From an uncultured Muribaculaceae bacterium (GTDB taxonomy: Bacteria > Bacteroidota > Bacteroidia > Bacteroidales > Muribaculaceae): a stretch of DNA of 63,852 nucleotides. The notes below the pieces were generated by a model. It worked only from the letters and a program-made list of their open reading frames with translations, was not told the origin of the DNA and searched no databases. The translations under genes and the position numbers were made by a program. The DNA lies in contig CAJTRT010000010.1 of the NCBI GenBank assembly GCA_910579105.1, forward strand, positions 1 to 63,852, written 5' to 3'. Shown piece after piece: positions 54,497-63,792 of the stretch. Position 1 is the stretch's first letter, and the number at the start of each line of letters is the position of its first letter.

Positions 54497-56863
54497 TTAG
54501 TCGAACACGTTTGAAATCGACTCCTCCACAACGGGTTCTTCATCGTAGGAATCATAGAACTCCTTGTCGCAGAGACCTGAGAAATCCACATCGAAGCGGG
54601 CGTCCTGGCTGTAAGGAAGGGTCGGGTCGGCATAGACCTTGGCCATATACAGGCCGTAGACGGGCAGCGCCATAGCCGCGCCCTGGCCGTGGGCCATGGT
54701 GTTGAAGTGGATGTAACGCTCGTCGCCCCCAACCCACACTCCCGAGACGAGTTCGGGCGTGAAGCCCATAAACCAGCCGTCGGCGTTATAGTTGGTTGTG
54801 CCGGTCTTGCCACCCATCTGGGCGGTGATATGGTACGGAGCGCGGCGCACGCGGTTGCCCGTGCCACCGTCGACAACATTCAGCAGCATCGACAGGATTT
54901 TGGCGTATGCCTTTTCTGAAATCACCTCGGTATGGGTCGTGTTGAACTCGGATATCACGTTCCCGTTGGCATCGCAGATGGAGGTCACAAAAAGCGGTTC
55001 GGCACGCATGCCGTTGTTGGCATAGGCGGTGTATGCCCCCACCATCTCCTTTATCGACACCTCGCACGACCCGAGACAGAGCGACATCACGGGGTCGATG
55101 TGGTTGGTTATGCCGAAATTATGCATATTGCGCACCAGCGTGGTAGGCGACAGCTGGGCCATCAGGCGCGCCGAGATCCAGTTGTTCGAGTTGGTAAGCG
55201 CCCAGCGCAGGTCAACCATCTCGCCCACGCGGGCCGAGCCGGAGTTGCGCGGCGCCCAGGTACGTCCGCTCTCATCGGTGAACACCGGCTGGGTGTTCGA
55301 CATCATGTCGCAGGGGGTGAAGCCCTCCTCCATGGCATAGGTGTAGAGGAACGGCTTTATCGTCGAGCCGATCTGGCGGCGGCCGGTGGAAACCATGTCA
55401 TACTGGAAGAACTTGAAACTCGGACCACCGACATAGGCCTTGACATAACCGTTGCGCGGATCCATCGACATGAAGCCGGTGCGCAGGAAATGCTTCTCAT
55501 AGAGCAGGGAATCGCGGGGCGTCATCACAGTGTCAACCACCCCGGCATAGGAGAACACGTTCATCTCGCGTGGAGTGTTGAACGCCTCGCGGATCTCGTC
55601 GTCGGTAGCGCCCTGCTGCTTCATGACGCGGTAGCGGTCTGTCTGCCTTATGGCATGGTCGATCAGCGACTGCACCTTCACCTTGCCGAGCTCCTCGCCG
55701 TTGCTGGTATAGGGAGCGTTGGCTCTGCCCTTCTTCTCGCGGAAAAAAGCGCGCTGGAGCTGCGCCATATGGGTCTGCACGGCCTCCTCGGCATAACGCT
55801 GCATACGCGAATCGATGGTAGTATGGATTTTCAGCCCGTCGGCGTAGATGTCGTATTTCGAACCGTCGGGCTTGGGGTTCTTCTCAATCCAGCCGTAGAG
55901 CGGATTGTTCTCGTAAGCGATGGAGTCGTCGATAAATTTCTGTTTCTCCCACCCCCGGTACTCCGACCGCACTGGTTTTTTCGCGGTGAGGATGCGGCGC
56001 AGCTCCTCGCGGAAATACGGAGCCATACCGTCCTTGTGGTCGACCCGGTGGAAGTCGAGCGTCAGCGGGAGCTGTTTAAGGGAGTCCATCGCCTCTTTCG
56101 AGAGCATCCCCTCCTTGTTCATCTGTTCCAGCACGGTGTTGCGGCGCAGACGGGTACGCTCGTTATGCCGGACGGGATTGTAGTAGGCCGGATTCTTCAC
56201 CATCCCGACCAGGGTCGCGGCCTCCTCCACCGAGAGATCCTTGGGCTGCTTGCCGAAGTAGACGTACGCGGCCGACTTGATGCCCACGGCATTGTAGAGG
56301 AAGTCAAACTGGTTGAGATACATCTTGATGATCTCGTCCTTTGAATAGTAACGTTCCAGCTTGACGGCGATCATCCATTCGATAGGCTTCTGCAACGCGC
56401 GGTCGAGCAGGTTGCGGGTCTGGGGCGAATAAAGCTGTTTGGCGAGCTGCTGGGTAATCGTTGAGCCGCCACCGGCGTTCTTGTTCTGTAAAATCACGGT
56501 CTTGACAAGCACTCGCATAAAGGCGCGCATATCAATGCCCGAATGGTCCTCGAAACGCGCGTCCTCGGTCGCTATCAGGGCATCGATGACGTGCTGCGAA
56601 ATCTCGTCGTAATCAGCGTACACGCGGTTGCCGGAGTTGCGGTAGTAGCGCCCCATCTCCTCTCCATCGGCCGAATAAATCACGGTGGCAAACTTGTCGT
56701 TGGGATTCTTCAGCTCCTCGATCGGCGGCATATACCCGATCCAGCCGTTGTATATCAAAATAAACAGCAGAATCATCGCTGCGAAACCGAGGAAGAACAG
56801 GTTCCACATCCATCCGATAACACGGCGGTTGCGTCGTTGCTTGTCTGATATGTTTTTTGCCAT
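54497..56863 (-). CDS. Penicillin-binding protein 1A (GT51 plus transpeptidase)
   Basis: This bifunctional class A PBP polymerises and cross-links peptidoglycan. The 788-residue protein has a cytoplasmic tail, one transmembrane anchor (about 17-40), a GT51 domain (about 60-260) with catalytic E100 in ATEDARFEDH and the GGGSTITQQLAKQL motif, a spacer with a hydrophilic insert (about 295-450), and a penicillin-binding domain with S500 in GSTIKPF, SNN in TNSNNWISA (about 558) and KTG in GGKTGTTNYNADGW (about 701). A short acidic tail follows. A -7 box lies 37 nt upstream (56901-56908). Confidence 0.96.
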   Translation of the reverse strand: MAKNISDKQRRNRRVIGWMWNLFFLGFAAMILLFILIYNGWIGYMPPIEELKNPNDKFATVIYSADGEEMGRYYRNSGNRVYADYDEISQHVIDALIATEDARFEDHSGIDMRAFMRVLVKTVILQNKNAGGGSTITQQLAKQLYSPQTRNLLDRALQKPIEWMIAVKLERYYSKDEIIKMYLNQFDFLYNAVGIKSAAYVYFGKQPKDLSVEEAATLVGMVKNPAYYNPVRHNERTRLRRNTVLEQMNKEGMLSKEAMDSLKQLPLTLDFHRVDHKDGMAPYFREELRRILTAKKPVRSEYRGWEKQKFIDDSIAYENNPLYGWIEKNPKPDGSKYDIYADGLKIHTTIDSRMQRYAEEAVQTHMAQLQRAFFREKKGRANAPYTSNGEELGKVKVQSLIDHAIRQTDRYRVMKQQGATDDEIREAFNTPREMNVFSYAGVVDTVMTPRDSLLYEKHFLRTGFMSMDPRNGYVKAYVGGPSFKFFQYDMVSTGRRQIGSTIKPFLYTYAMEEGFTPCDMMSNTQPVFTDESGRTWAPRNSGSARVGEMVDLRWALTNSNNWISARLMAQLSPTTLVRNMHNFGITNHIDPVMSLCLGSCEVSIKEMVGAYTAYANNGMRAEPLFVTSICDANGNVISEFNTTHTEVISEKAYAKILSMLLNVVDGGTGNRVRRAPYHITAQMGGKTGTTNYNADGWFMGFTPELVSGVWVGGDERYIHFNTMAHGQGAAMALPVYGLYMAKVYADPTLPYSQDARFDVDFSGLCDKEFYDSYDEEPVVEESISNVFD

Positions 56864-56900
56864 TGAGAGCGGTCAGTGGATTGTCAGTGTATATATGCCG

Positions 56901-56908
56901 CAAAGTTA
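56901..56908 (-). promoter_or_regulatory. -7 box for PBP1A
   Basis: TAACTTTG on the minus strand, 37 nt before the start. A TTTG lies 11 nt further upstream, which is too near for a normal -33 box. Confidence 0.5.
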
Positions 56909-56930
56909 CGAAATTCCGCCAAATAATCAG

Positions 56931-56938
56931 TACTTTTG
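56931..56938 (+). promoter_or_regulatory. -7 box for the 197-residue protein gene
   Basis: TACTTTTG on the plus strand, 58 nt before the start. It is divergent from, and 22 bp away from, the PBP1A -7 box, so the two promoters may compete. Confidence 0.5.
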
Positions 56939-56996
56939 CAGCATGGTTACAGCCACAAGGGAATCCATAGCCCGCAAATTGTCACTTTAATATGCT

Positions 56997-57590
56997 ATGA
57001 ATCAGAGTTTCAATATGATGCAGGCGGTTAAGCGCCGGTTTTTCGCCATGCGCAACGGGGCGCTTGCCGAACAGATGAAGAGCGGCGGTGCCGATTACAA
57101 AATCAATTTCGGACTGCTGCTGGCCCAGGTGGCCGACATAGCGGGCCAAGTACATGCCGGAACTCTCGACGAGCGGCCCGAAAAGCTCGCCGCGGAGGAT
57201 ATGGCGGAGCTGGCCCGGTCTCTGCGCGACAACACCACTACGCGCGAGAGCATGCTGATCGCCCCGATGCTGTTCCCGCTCGAACTACTCGGGAGAGAAG
57301 AAGCCCGCCAATGGCTCCTCTCCTGCCACACCGCCGAGGTTGCCGACACTCTTTGCCACAAGCTGTTGCGCCATCACGCAGAGGCTTCGGAGATAGCCGC
57401 TGACGCGCTCGCGGCAGAAAACACCACCGACATTCAGCGCTACGCGGCCCTGCGGCTGCTGCTCAACCTGCTGATACTCCGCAAGGTGAGCCCCCAGGCA
57501 GCAAGAAGCCTCGCCGCCGGCTTTGCCGACAGCGAAGCTCCGATCGTGTCGCGGCTCGCAGCCCAGATAATCGAAAGAATCACAGGCTGA
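56997..57590 (+). CDS. Unrecognised all-alpha cytoplasmic protein
   Basis: I do not recognise this 197-residue protein. It has no signal peptide or membrane segment and is predicted to be almost all helix, with repeats of Ala/Leu/Glu-rich helices separated by short turns (for example FGLLLAQVADIAGQVHAG, AEDMAELARSL, LLLNLLILRKVSPQAARSLAAG), resembling a HEAT-like or ARM-like array. N-terminal residues about 1-30 are basic. It is divergent from PBP1A, with both promoters in a 133-nt gap, and its end overlaps the convergent TonB receptor gene by 11 nt. A link to cell-wall synthesis is only positional. Confidence 0.7.
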   Translation: MNQSFNMMQAVKRRFFAMRNGALAEQMKSGGADYKINFGLLLAQVADIAGQVHAGTLDERPEKLAAEDMAELARSLRDNTTTRESMLIAPMLFPLELLGREEARQWLLSCHTAEVADTLCHKLLRHHAEASEIAADALAAENTTDIQRYAALRLLLNLLILRKVSPQAARSLAAGFADSEAPIVSRLAAQIIERITG

Positions 57591-59886
57591 GGGTTACTCC
57601 GGCGGTTACGCGGCGGGGCAACGCCGGCCCGTAGATATAGCCCGAATCGCGGCGGGAACCGCGGTCGAAATCATTCTGATAGGAATTGAATATGTTGCTC
57701 ACTCCCGCGGTGACAGTCAGGTTGACGCGGTTGAACACGCGGAAGTCATAGGCCAGTTTCACAGACGCGTCAAAGAATGACCGCGTGGTGACAGCCATAT
57801 CCACATCCGTTCCAGACCCTACCATATGCTGCACGAGCATAGGGCCGGTTCCGGTGCCGGTAATGGTAGCCCGCAAATGGTGGATGATTTCCCAATTTAC
57901 CGTGAAATATCCGTAAACATCAGGAGTTCGGAACATACGTTTTTCCGCGGGAACTTCCGGATTGTCGCTCCACTGCTCCGCCTTCTTATACCTGCTGCTC
58001 TGCAACGTCAACCCTCCCTGAATGTCAAAATGGCTTGAAAAGAACGCCTTGGCCTCCAGATTAAGCCCCATAACCGTCGCACCCGAGCCGTTATAACGCT
58101 CCAGGACCGCGTTGCCCGCGGCATCAGTCCCCTCGAGCTGGCGCAGGGCGAACACGTCGCGGAGATCGGTATAGAACCCCTCCACGAGCAGATTGGCCTG
58201 CACGTTGCCAAAGCGGTGGTACATATCGGCGGAAAGGCTGACGCTCTGCGAACTCTCCTGTTTAAGCCCCGGAGCCAGAACGGTTACCACGCGCTCGCCG
58301 CCGACAATGGCGACGTGGAAATCCTCGTCATATGCCTGCGGCGAACGGAAGCCGGTCGAATATGACGCTCGGAAATTGAAGTTGCCCGACGGATTGAAGC
58401 GGATGTTGACGCGCGGGGAGATAATAGGGTTGTGAATCATCGAGTGCTTGTCGACCCGCGCCCCCACGAGGAAGCCCCACTTGTCGTCGCGCCACTCGTT
58501 TTGCAGGTAACCGCTGAATATGTTTACGTTCTGAAGCACGTCGTGGTCGTAACCGACAGACACGTCGTGCAAACGGTTGTACGAATATTCAAGTCCGGCT
58601 ACAAGCTCGGCCGGCATAAAGAGGAAACGCTTCATCGGATGGGTCCATTGCGAACCGGCAACAACCACTATGTCGGAAGTGCGCCCGTAAGCGGCGGGAT
58701 CTTTCTCAGAGCCGTAATAGCTCTTGCGCCGGGTGTTCTGCGCGGCGGCGAAAACCGAGAGATGGTCGCCCCGGCCGCGGAACCACAGGTCGAACGTCGC
58801 CTCGCCGGCGTGTATGTCGTGCTCGGCCTGCTCGGCTATCATCGCCTCGTGGGGGGGATTGTCGAGCTGGTCGCCACCCCGGCGATACTCGTGGGTGTTG
58901 TGGTATTCGAGAGTCAGCTTCGTGTCGTCCGACGTGCGAAAGAACGCCCTGGCACCGATCGTCTGGGTCTTAAGCTGGGCTACCTCGGTGAACCCGTCGC
59001 CGTTATGGTCGTAGCCGTCGCGGTAGCGGCTTTGGCCGTAGATGAAAGCCCCCGCCTTGTTGTTGTCTGTGACAACCGACGCGTTGGCCGTGGTGTTGTT
59101 GTCAAATGATCCCGACGGCCCGATTGACGTCAGCGTGTGGGCAATCTGGGCGGAATTGCTCATGGGATCCTTGGTGATGATGTTTATCGTGCCCCCGACA
59201 GCCGAGGAGCCGAAAAGCGCCGACCCGCCACCCCGCATCACCTCTACCCGTTCGATCATGTTAGCGGGAATCTGTTCCAGGCCGTAGACGCCTGTCAGCG
59301 CAGAGAACACCGGGCGCGAGTTCATCAGAATCTGTGAATAATGCCCGTCAAGACCATTGATGCGCACCTGGGTGAAACCGCAGTTCTGGCAGTCGTTCTC
59401 GACACGCACGCCAGGCTGGAAGTCCAGGCCGTCGGCAAGCGAGCAGGCACCCACCCGGTCAAGCAGTTTTGAGGAAACGACATTGACGAGCGACGCGCTC
59501 TCGCGCCGGCGCGTCTCGCTCTTCGAGGAAGTCACAACAACCTGGTCGAGCATAAAAGCGTCCGGGGTAATTTCAAAATTCACCTCCACGGTCTGATTGT
59601 CGCTGACCGAAGTCTTTTTCTTTTCACCATTATATCCGATCAGCGAGACTTCGAGCGTATAGTCGCCAGGTTTCAGGTCGCGGAACACATAATGGCCGGA
59701 GGCATCGGTCAGTGTGGCGAGATTCGTCCCGGCGATTTTCACAAGACAGGCCGGGAGATGCTCGCCGTTCTCGGCGTCTACGACATGGCCGCCTATGTTG
59801 GCGTCGGAGACTTTCGCCCGTTGCGCATACGACAACGGGCAGGTCATGGCACAAGCCATGACCGCTATGATAATTTTCTTAAACAT
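57580..59886 (-). CDS. TonB-dependent receptor with CxxC-containing plug
   Basis: This is an outer-membrane active-transport receptor. The 768-residue product has a signal peptide (1-22), a carboxypeptidase-regulatory-like N-terminal extension (about 30-105), a TonB-box region with DQVVVTSSK (about 114-122), a plug (about 125-225) and a 22-strand barrel to the end. Within the plug, C166 and C169 form a DCQNCGF motif, placed where heavy-metal receptors carry paired cysteines; this suggests a copper- or other metal-related ligand rather than glycans, and no SusD partner is present. Its start codon lies just after an inverted repeat, and the His-rich protein gene lies immediately upstream, so a metal role is likely but inferred. 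Confidence 0.87.
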   Translation of the reverse strand: MFKKIIIAVMACAMTCPLSYAQRAKVSDANIGGHVVDAENGEHLPACLVKIAGTNLATLTDASGHYVFRDLKPGDYTLEVSLIGYNGEKKKTSVSDNQTVEVNFEITPDAFMLDQVVVTSSKSETRRRESASLVNVVSSKLLDRVGACSLADGLDFQPGVRVENDCQNCGFTQVRINGLDGHYSQILMNSRPVFSALTGVYGLEQIPANMIERVEVMRGGGSALFGSSAVGGTINIITKDPMSNSAQIAHTLTSIGPSGSFDNNTTANASVVTDNNKAGAFIYGQSRYRDGYDHNGDGFTEVAQLKTQTIGARAFFRTSDDTKLTLEYHNTHEYRRGGDQLDNPPHEAMIAEQAEHDIHAGEATFDLWFRGRGDHLSVFAAAQNTRRKSYYGSEKDPAAYGRTSDIVVVAGSQWTHPMKRFLFMPAELVAGLEYSYNRLHDVSVGYDHDVLQNVNIFSGYLQNEWRDDKWGFLVGARVDKHSMIHNPIISPRVNIRFNPSGNFNFRASYSTGFRSPQAYDEDFHVAIVGGERVVTVLAPGLKQESSQSVSLSADMYHRFGNVQANLLVEGFYTDLRDVFALRQLEGTDAAGNAVLERYNGSGATVMGLNLEAKAFFSSHFDIQGGLTLQSSRYKKAEQWSDNPEVPAEKRMFRTPDVYGYFTVNWEIIHHLRATITGTGTGPMLVQHMVGSGTDVDMAVTTRSFFDASVKLAYDFRVFNRVNLTVTAGVSNIFNSYQNDFDRGSRRDSGYIYGPALPRRVTAGVTLSL

Positions 59887-59887
59887 T

Positions 59888-59931
59888 GCGGGATAAGGAT
59901 TAGTTAAGGATAAAATTGGAACTTATCCCGC
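59888..59931 (-). repeat. Inverted repeat at the TonB receptor start
   Basis: Ten-base arms GCGGGATAAG (59888-59897) and CTTATCCCGC (59922-59931) flank 24 nt. One arm ends one base before the receptor start codon, and the other covers the stop codon of the upstream gene. It may act as an RNA hairpin that limits ribosome access, or as an operator. Confidence 0.75.
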
Positions 59932-60267
59932 GAAAGGTGGCCCGCGCAGACTGGCGGCACAGCAATCCACACTTGCGGCAACGGCATACTCCGCATCCGT
60001 AATTTCCACATAAAAGCTCGGTACGGGAGCAAGAGCCGCCACAGACGGCACGTCGACTGAAACGGAGGCGGTGTTGAACGCCGCGACCTGGTCGAGCGAC
60101 TGCGACGTGTGGCCGTGGTGCGAGGATGGGAAGAAAGGATGCGAGTGCGTCACAGCATGCCCCGCGAACCCCTGGTGGGTATGCAGAAATACCGTGTTTG
60201 CGAACGCGAAGTTCACAAACACGGCAATCAGGATGCTGCTGAGTATCTTTACGGCTCTTTCCTTCAC
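59923..60267 (-). CDS. Small His-rich exported protein before the TonB receptor
   Basis: This 114-residue product has a hydrophobic N-terminus (about 5-24), then a His cluster (H29, H31, H37, H41, H43, H50, H51, H53) in a HTHQGFAGHAVTHSH segment, a hydrophobic middle, and a C-terminus with adjacent cysteines C102-C103 and the ending SLRGPPFAG. From memory it resembles the small His-rich proteins with a CC and an LR(A/G)PP ending that precede metal-type TonB receptors in Bacteroidetes, but I am not sure of the family name. The start is GTG (no ATG is available). It is 36 nt upstream of the receptor gene and presumably in its operon. Metal binding is inferred from the histidines. Confidence 0.72.
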   Translation of the reverse strand: MKERAVKILSSILIAVFVNFAFANTVFLHTHQGFAGHAVTHSHPFFPSSHHGHTSQSLDQVAAFNTASVSVDVPSVAALAPVPSFYVEITDAEYAVAASVDCCAASLRGPPFAG

Positions 60268-60309
60268 GCCGCGAAGATACGAATTTATTTCTATTCGGGC
60301 GCTGACGGC

Positions 60310-63300
60310 CTATTTCTTATCCGGGAAAAGGGAATAAAAGAAGTCGTAATATCTGCCATACCAGGAAGGATCGACCCAATGGCCGTTGGTAGGATTGATA
60401 ACGTAGCTCTTCCTGTCGGTGGCAAAAAGGTTGTGCGATGCGAAATTAGTGTGCGGCGGGCATACCGGGTCCTGCAGACTGTAAGATCCCAACACAGGGC
60501 AGGTGACCCACGGCGCGAGGTTCTTGGTGTCGAAATACGAAAGGAACTCATACATTTCCTTGTCGCTCAAGCCCTTTTCCTTCTGGCAGCGACGGGCCAC
60601 GTTGCCCGGCCAATGCTCTATGCGGAAATAGTCGGGATAGTCGCCAAGAAAAGTCACTGCCGGGGCGATACCCTTCACGCGTCCGCCCCCGAGAGCGCCC
60701 GAGGCTACTGTGAAAGCGCCACCCTGGCTTTGGCCTGTGGCATAGACGCGGGCGGTGTCGACCTCTTCGCGCGAGGTAATGAAATCGACAGCCCGGACAA
60801 CATCCATGAACGCACCCCGGTAGTAATAATGATCCTTATCGCCGAAATTGTACGCGAACCAGTCGCCATACGCGTTCTTGTTCTCTCCGCGGTTGTTGAG
60901 CATCTGCCCCCGGCTCGACAGATGGAACTCGGCCCAGTCGGGGTTCATGTTCCCGTCGCCCCAGTATGGGCCCTGGCCGCCGTCGTATCCCTCGAAACAC
61001 AAAAGAGCGGGGTGCTTCCCCCCGCTTTTCGGTTTTGAGTAATAACCTCGAATCGCCACCGGGCGGCCACCCGCGCTGTCAGGGATTGACTTCATCTCCA
61101 CAAGGTATACGTCGCGGTCCTTGCCCGACTTTTCTTTGTCGAGGGTAAGCCTGTATTCCGGGGCGGTGGCAGACAGCTCGGCGAGCGCCTTCTTCCAAAA
61201 CGCCTCGAAATCGGGCTGCCTGTCGGCCTGGGACACGATCGATGAGGGGTCATAACCGATATTGAAGCTCTTGACAAAGGTGTCGCCCACTCTTACCTCG
61301 GCCCGGTAGAAACCGGGCTCGAGGCCGAGGGCATCAAACATAACATTCACTGAATCGCCGGCGTTGACCGCCGAGGTTTCTGAAAACTCGCCGACATAAT
61401 TCCAGTCGTCGCGCATCAGTTTGAGGCTGACGCTGGCATCGGCGTTATCAGGGGTGTCGTTGCGCAGCGTCACACCGACTTCGGGCTTCTCACCTTTTTC
61501 CCAGCACCGGAGCCATTTCACGGGAACCTGGCCAATCACCTTTTCCTCCACGAGGTTAAAGGAAACGGGCTTGCCCGAGGCGCAGTCGGAGGCCGTCCAT
61601 ACCTGGAACTCGCCCGGTTCGAGCAACGGCTTGCCGTCGAGACCGCTGAAAGCGAGCTGCGAGGGAGAGAGGGAGAAGGTCACCGTGCGGCTCTCACCCG
61701 GTTTCAGTGTCACTTTTTGGAAATCTTTAAGTTCCTTGACAGGACGCGCCAGCGAGGCCACCACGTCGCGCACATAGAGCTGCACGACCTCTGCGCCCTC
61801 GCGGTCGCCGGTATTGGTGACGGTGCACTCCACCGTGAGTGGCTTGGTGCTCGACGATGAAATCGCGGATGAGGACAGACGCGGCTCGCTGATTATGAAC
61901 GTAGTATAGCTCAGGCCGTAACCGAAAGAGAACAGCGGGTTCTTGCCCGCGTCGAGGAAGTACGACGTGCAACCGGTCGAAGTCTGGTGCGCTTCCACTG
62001 GAATCTCGTCAAGGTCGATAGTCCACACAGGCGGGCGACCCGTGTTCTTGTGGGCATAGTAGATCGGGTACTGGCCGGTCATCCTCGCCATAGTGGCGGG
62101 GAGCTTGCCAGAGGGGTTAGACTTACCGGTCAGCAGGTTTGCGAGCGCGGGACCGGCCATCGTCCCGCCATGGAACGAATACAGCACCGCGTCGGCCATA
62201 TCCACCTCCCGCTCGATCGTCATCGGACGGCCTACCATAAACACAAGCGTCAGCGGTTTGCCGGTCGTTTTCAGAGCCTCTACGAGCTGTGTCTGCGCGC
62301 CTTTGAGATCGAGGTCGGCCATGCAGTGGGCCTCGCCCGACATCACGGCTTCCTCTCCGACAAAGCAGATCACCGCGTCGGCTTTTTTAGCGGCCTCGAC
62401 AGCCGTCGCGAAGCCATCGGTCGATTTGTCGCGGGTGTATTTGAGGCCGGGAGCGTAGAACACATTCTTGTCGCCGTAGACCCCGCGCAAAGCAGTCAGG
62501 GGCGTCACGGAATGTTCCTTTTGCAGGTCGGGCGCCCAGGTGCCGCACTGGTCGTGGGCTGCGTCGGCCATCGGACCGACCACCGCGATCTTCTTCACAT
62601 TCTTGCCCAGCGGCAGCATCCCGTTGTTTTTCAGAAGCACGGCGCCCTCCTCGGCGGCGCACCTGGCGGCATCAAGATGCTCGGGAAGGTATGAGGGGTT
62701 CGGTTTGGACAGATCGACATAGGGGTTCTCAAAAAGGCCGAGGCGGACTTTCAACCGCAGCACGTCGCGCACGAGGCCGTCAATGGTCTTCTCGTCGACC
62801 TTCCCCTCCCTTACCAGCGATTCGAGGGAGTGGAGGTAGGAGTGCCCCTCCATGTCAATGTCAACCCCCGCGTTCGCGGCCAACAGCGCGGCGGCTTTCT
62901 TGTCGGTGGCGACCCCGTGGGGCACCATCTCGGATATCGCGTTCCAGTCGCTGACAAGAACGCCGTCGAAACCCCAGTCGCCGCGGAGCACGTCACGCAT
63001 AAGCCACTTGTTGCCCGACGAAGGCACGCCGTTGATGTCGTTGAACGAGGTCATGAACGTGGCCGCCCCGGCCTTGGCGGCCGCCTTGAACGGCGGAAGC
63101 ACCACGTCGTTGAGCAACGGAAGCGGGAGCCAGGTGGTGTTGTAGTCCTTTCCGGCCTCTGCGTATCCGTAACCGGCGAAATGCTTCGCGCAGGCCGCCA
63201 TCGCCGACGGATCGGCGAGATTATCAGTCTGATAGCCGCGTATCATCGCCAGCCCCATACGTTCGTTGAGCAGGGGATCCTCACCGGCTGATTCGGCTAT

Positions 63301-63792
63301 TCGTCCCCAGCGGGCGTCACGCGAAACGTCCATCATCGGAGAGAACGTCCAGCGGATACCGTTTGCCGAGGCCTCGACCGCCGCGATTCTCGCCCCGAGT
63401 TCCACCAGCTCGGGATTCCAGGTCGCAGCCTGACCGAGCGGAATGGGGAAAACGGTGTTGAATCCGTGTATAACGTCGCGGGCGAACACCAGGGGGATGC
63501 CCAGGCGCGACTTCTCGACCGCCTCGCGTTGCAACGCGTTTATGACTTCGGGGTTAACCTCGTTGATAATCGAGCCGACACGGCCGGCGGCCACGGCGGA
63601 CGAAAGGGTGTCGAACGCCGCGGTGTTATACTGGTTGAGCTGCCCTATTTTCTCGGCGAGCGTCATTTTCGACAGCAGGGTGTCGATACGGGCCTCCGTA
63701 GAGGCATCGTAACCGATCGCGGCAGCGCCGCCCCCGAAGGAAACAAGCGCCGCCGCGATTACGGATACAACCTTTCTTACAATCTTTTTCAT
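60310..63792 (-). CDS. GH3 beta-glucosidase fused to a CE7-type acetyl xylan esterase
   Basis: This is a secreted two-enzyme protein of 1160 residues. The signal peptide is residues 1-25. The GH3 half spans about 28-590 with the catalytic aspartate D282 in GVLVSDW and the SGEAHC loop of the C-terminal sandwich; a fibronectin-III-like domain (about 625-700) follows. Then comes a linker beta domain (about 720-800) and a CE7 alpha/beta-hydrolase (about 830-1160) with the RGQ motif, nucleophile S1022 in GQSQGG, D1108 in SLQDPVCPP and H1138 in NGHW. The ATG at 63792 is chosen since a GTG at 63813 adds seven residues before the signal peptide. The gene likely ends an operon with no promoter visible in the window. 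Confidence 0.92.
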   Translation of the reverse strand: MKKIVRKVVSVIAAALVSFGGGAAAIGYDASTEARIDTLLSKMTLAEKIGQLNQYNTAAFDTLSSAVAAGRVGSIINEVNPEVINALQREAVEKSRLGIPLVFARDVIHGFNTVFPIPLGQAATWNPELVELGARIAAVEASANGIRWTFSPMMDVSRDARWGRIAESAGEDPLLNERMGLAMIRGYQTDNLADPSAMAACAKHFAGYGYAEAGKDYNTTWLPLPLLNDVVLPPFKAAAKAGAATFMTSFNDINGVPSSGNKWLMRDVLRGDWGFDGVLVSDWNAISEMVPHGVATDKKAAALLAANAGVDIDMEGHSYLHSLESLVREGKVDEKTIDGLVRDVLRLKVRLGLFENPYVDLSKPNPSYLPEHLDAARCAAEEGAVLLKNNGMLPLGKNVKKIAVVGPMADAAHDQCGTWAPDLQKEHSVTPLTALRGVYGDKNVFYAPGLKYTRDKSTDGFATAVEAAKKADAVICFVGEEAVMSGEAHCMADLDLKGAQTQLVEALKTTGKPLTLVFMVGRPMTIEREVDMADAVLYSFHGGTMAGPALANLLTGKSNPSGKLPATMARMTGQYPIYYAHKNTGRPPVWTIDLDEIPVEAHQTSTGCTSYFLDAGKNPLFSFGYGLSYTTFIISEPRLSSSAISSSSTKPLTVECTVTNTGDREGAEVVQLYVRDVVASLARPVKELKDFQKVTLKPGESRTVTFSLSPSQLAFSGLDGKPLLEPGEFQVWTASDCASGKPVSFNLVEEKVIGQVPVKWLRCWEKGEKPEVGVTLRNDTPDNADASVSLKLMRDDWNYVGEFSETSAVNAGDSVNVMFDALGLEPGFYRAEVRVGDTFVKSFNIGYDPSSIVSQADRQPDFEAFWKKALAELSATAPEYRLTLDKEKSGKDRDVYLVEMKSIPDSAGGRPVAIRGYYSKPKSGGKHPALLCFEGYDGGQGPYWGDGNMNPDWAEFHLSSRGQMLNNRGENKNAYGDWFAYNFGDKDHYYYRGAFMDVVRAVDFITSREEVDTARVYATGQSQGGAFTVASGALGGGRVKGIAPAVTFLGDYPDYFRIEHWPGNVARRCQKEKGLSDKEMYEFLSYFDTKNLAPWVTCPVLGSYSLQDPVCPPHTNFASHNLFATDRKSYVINPTNGHWVDPSWYGRYYDFFYSLFPDKK

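Noticed and set aside
54478..54879. An N-terminal extension of the AraC-TPR protein back to 54879
   Set aside because: It overlaps the PBP1A coding region out of frame and has an Arg/Ser/Pro/Thr-rich shadow composition; the ATG at 54477 directly precedes a membrane anchor.
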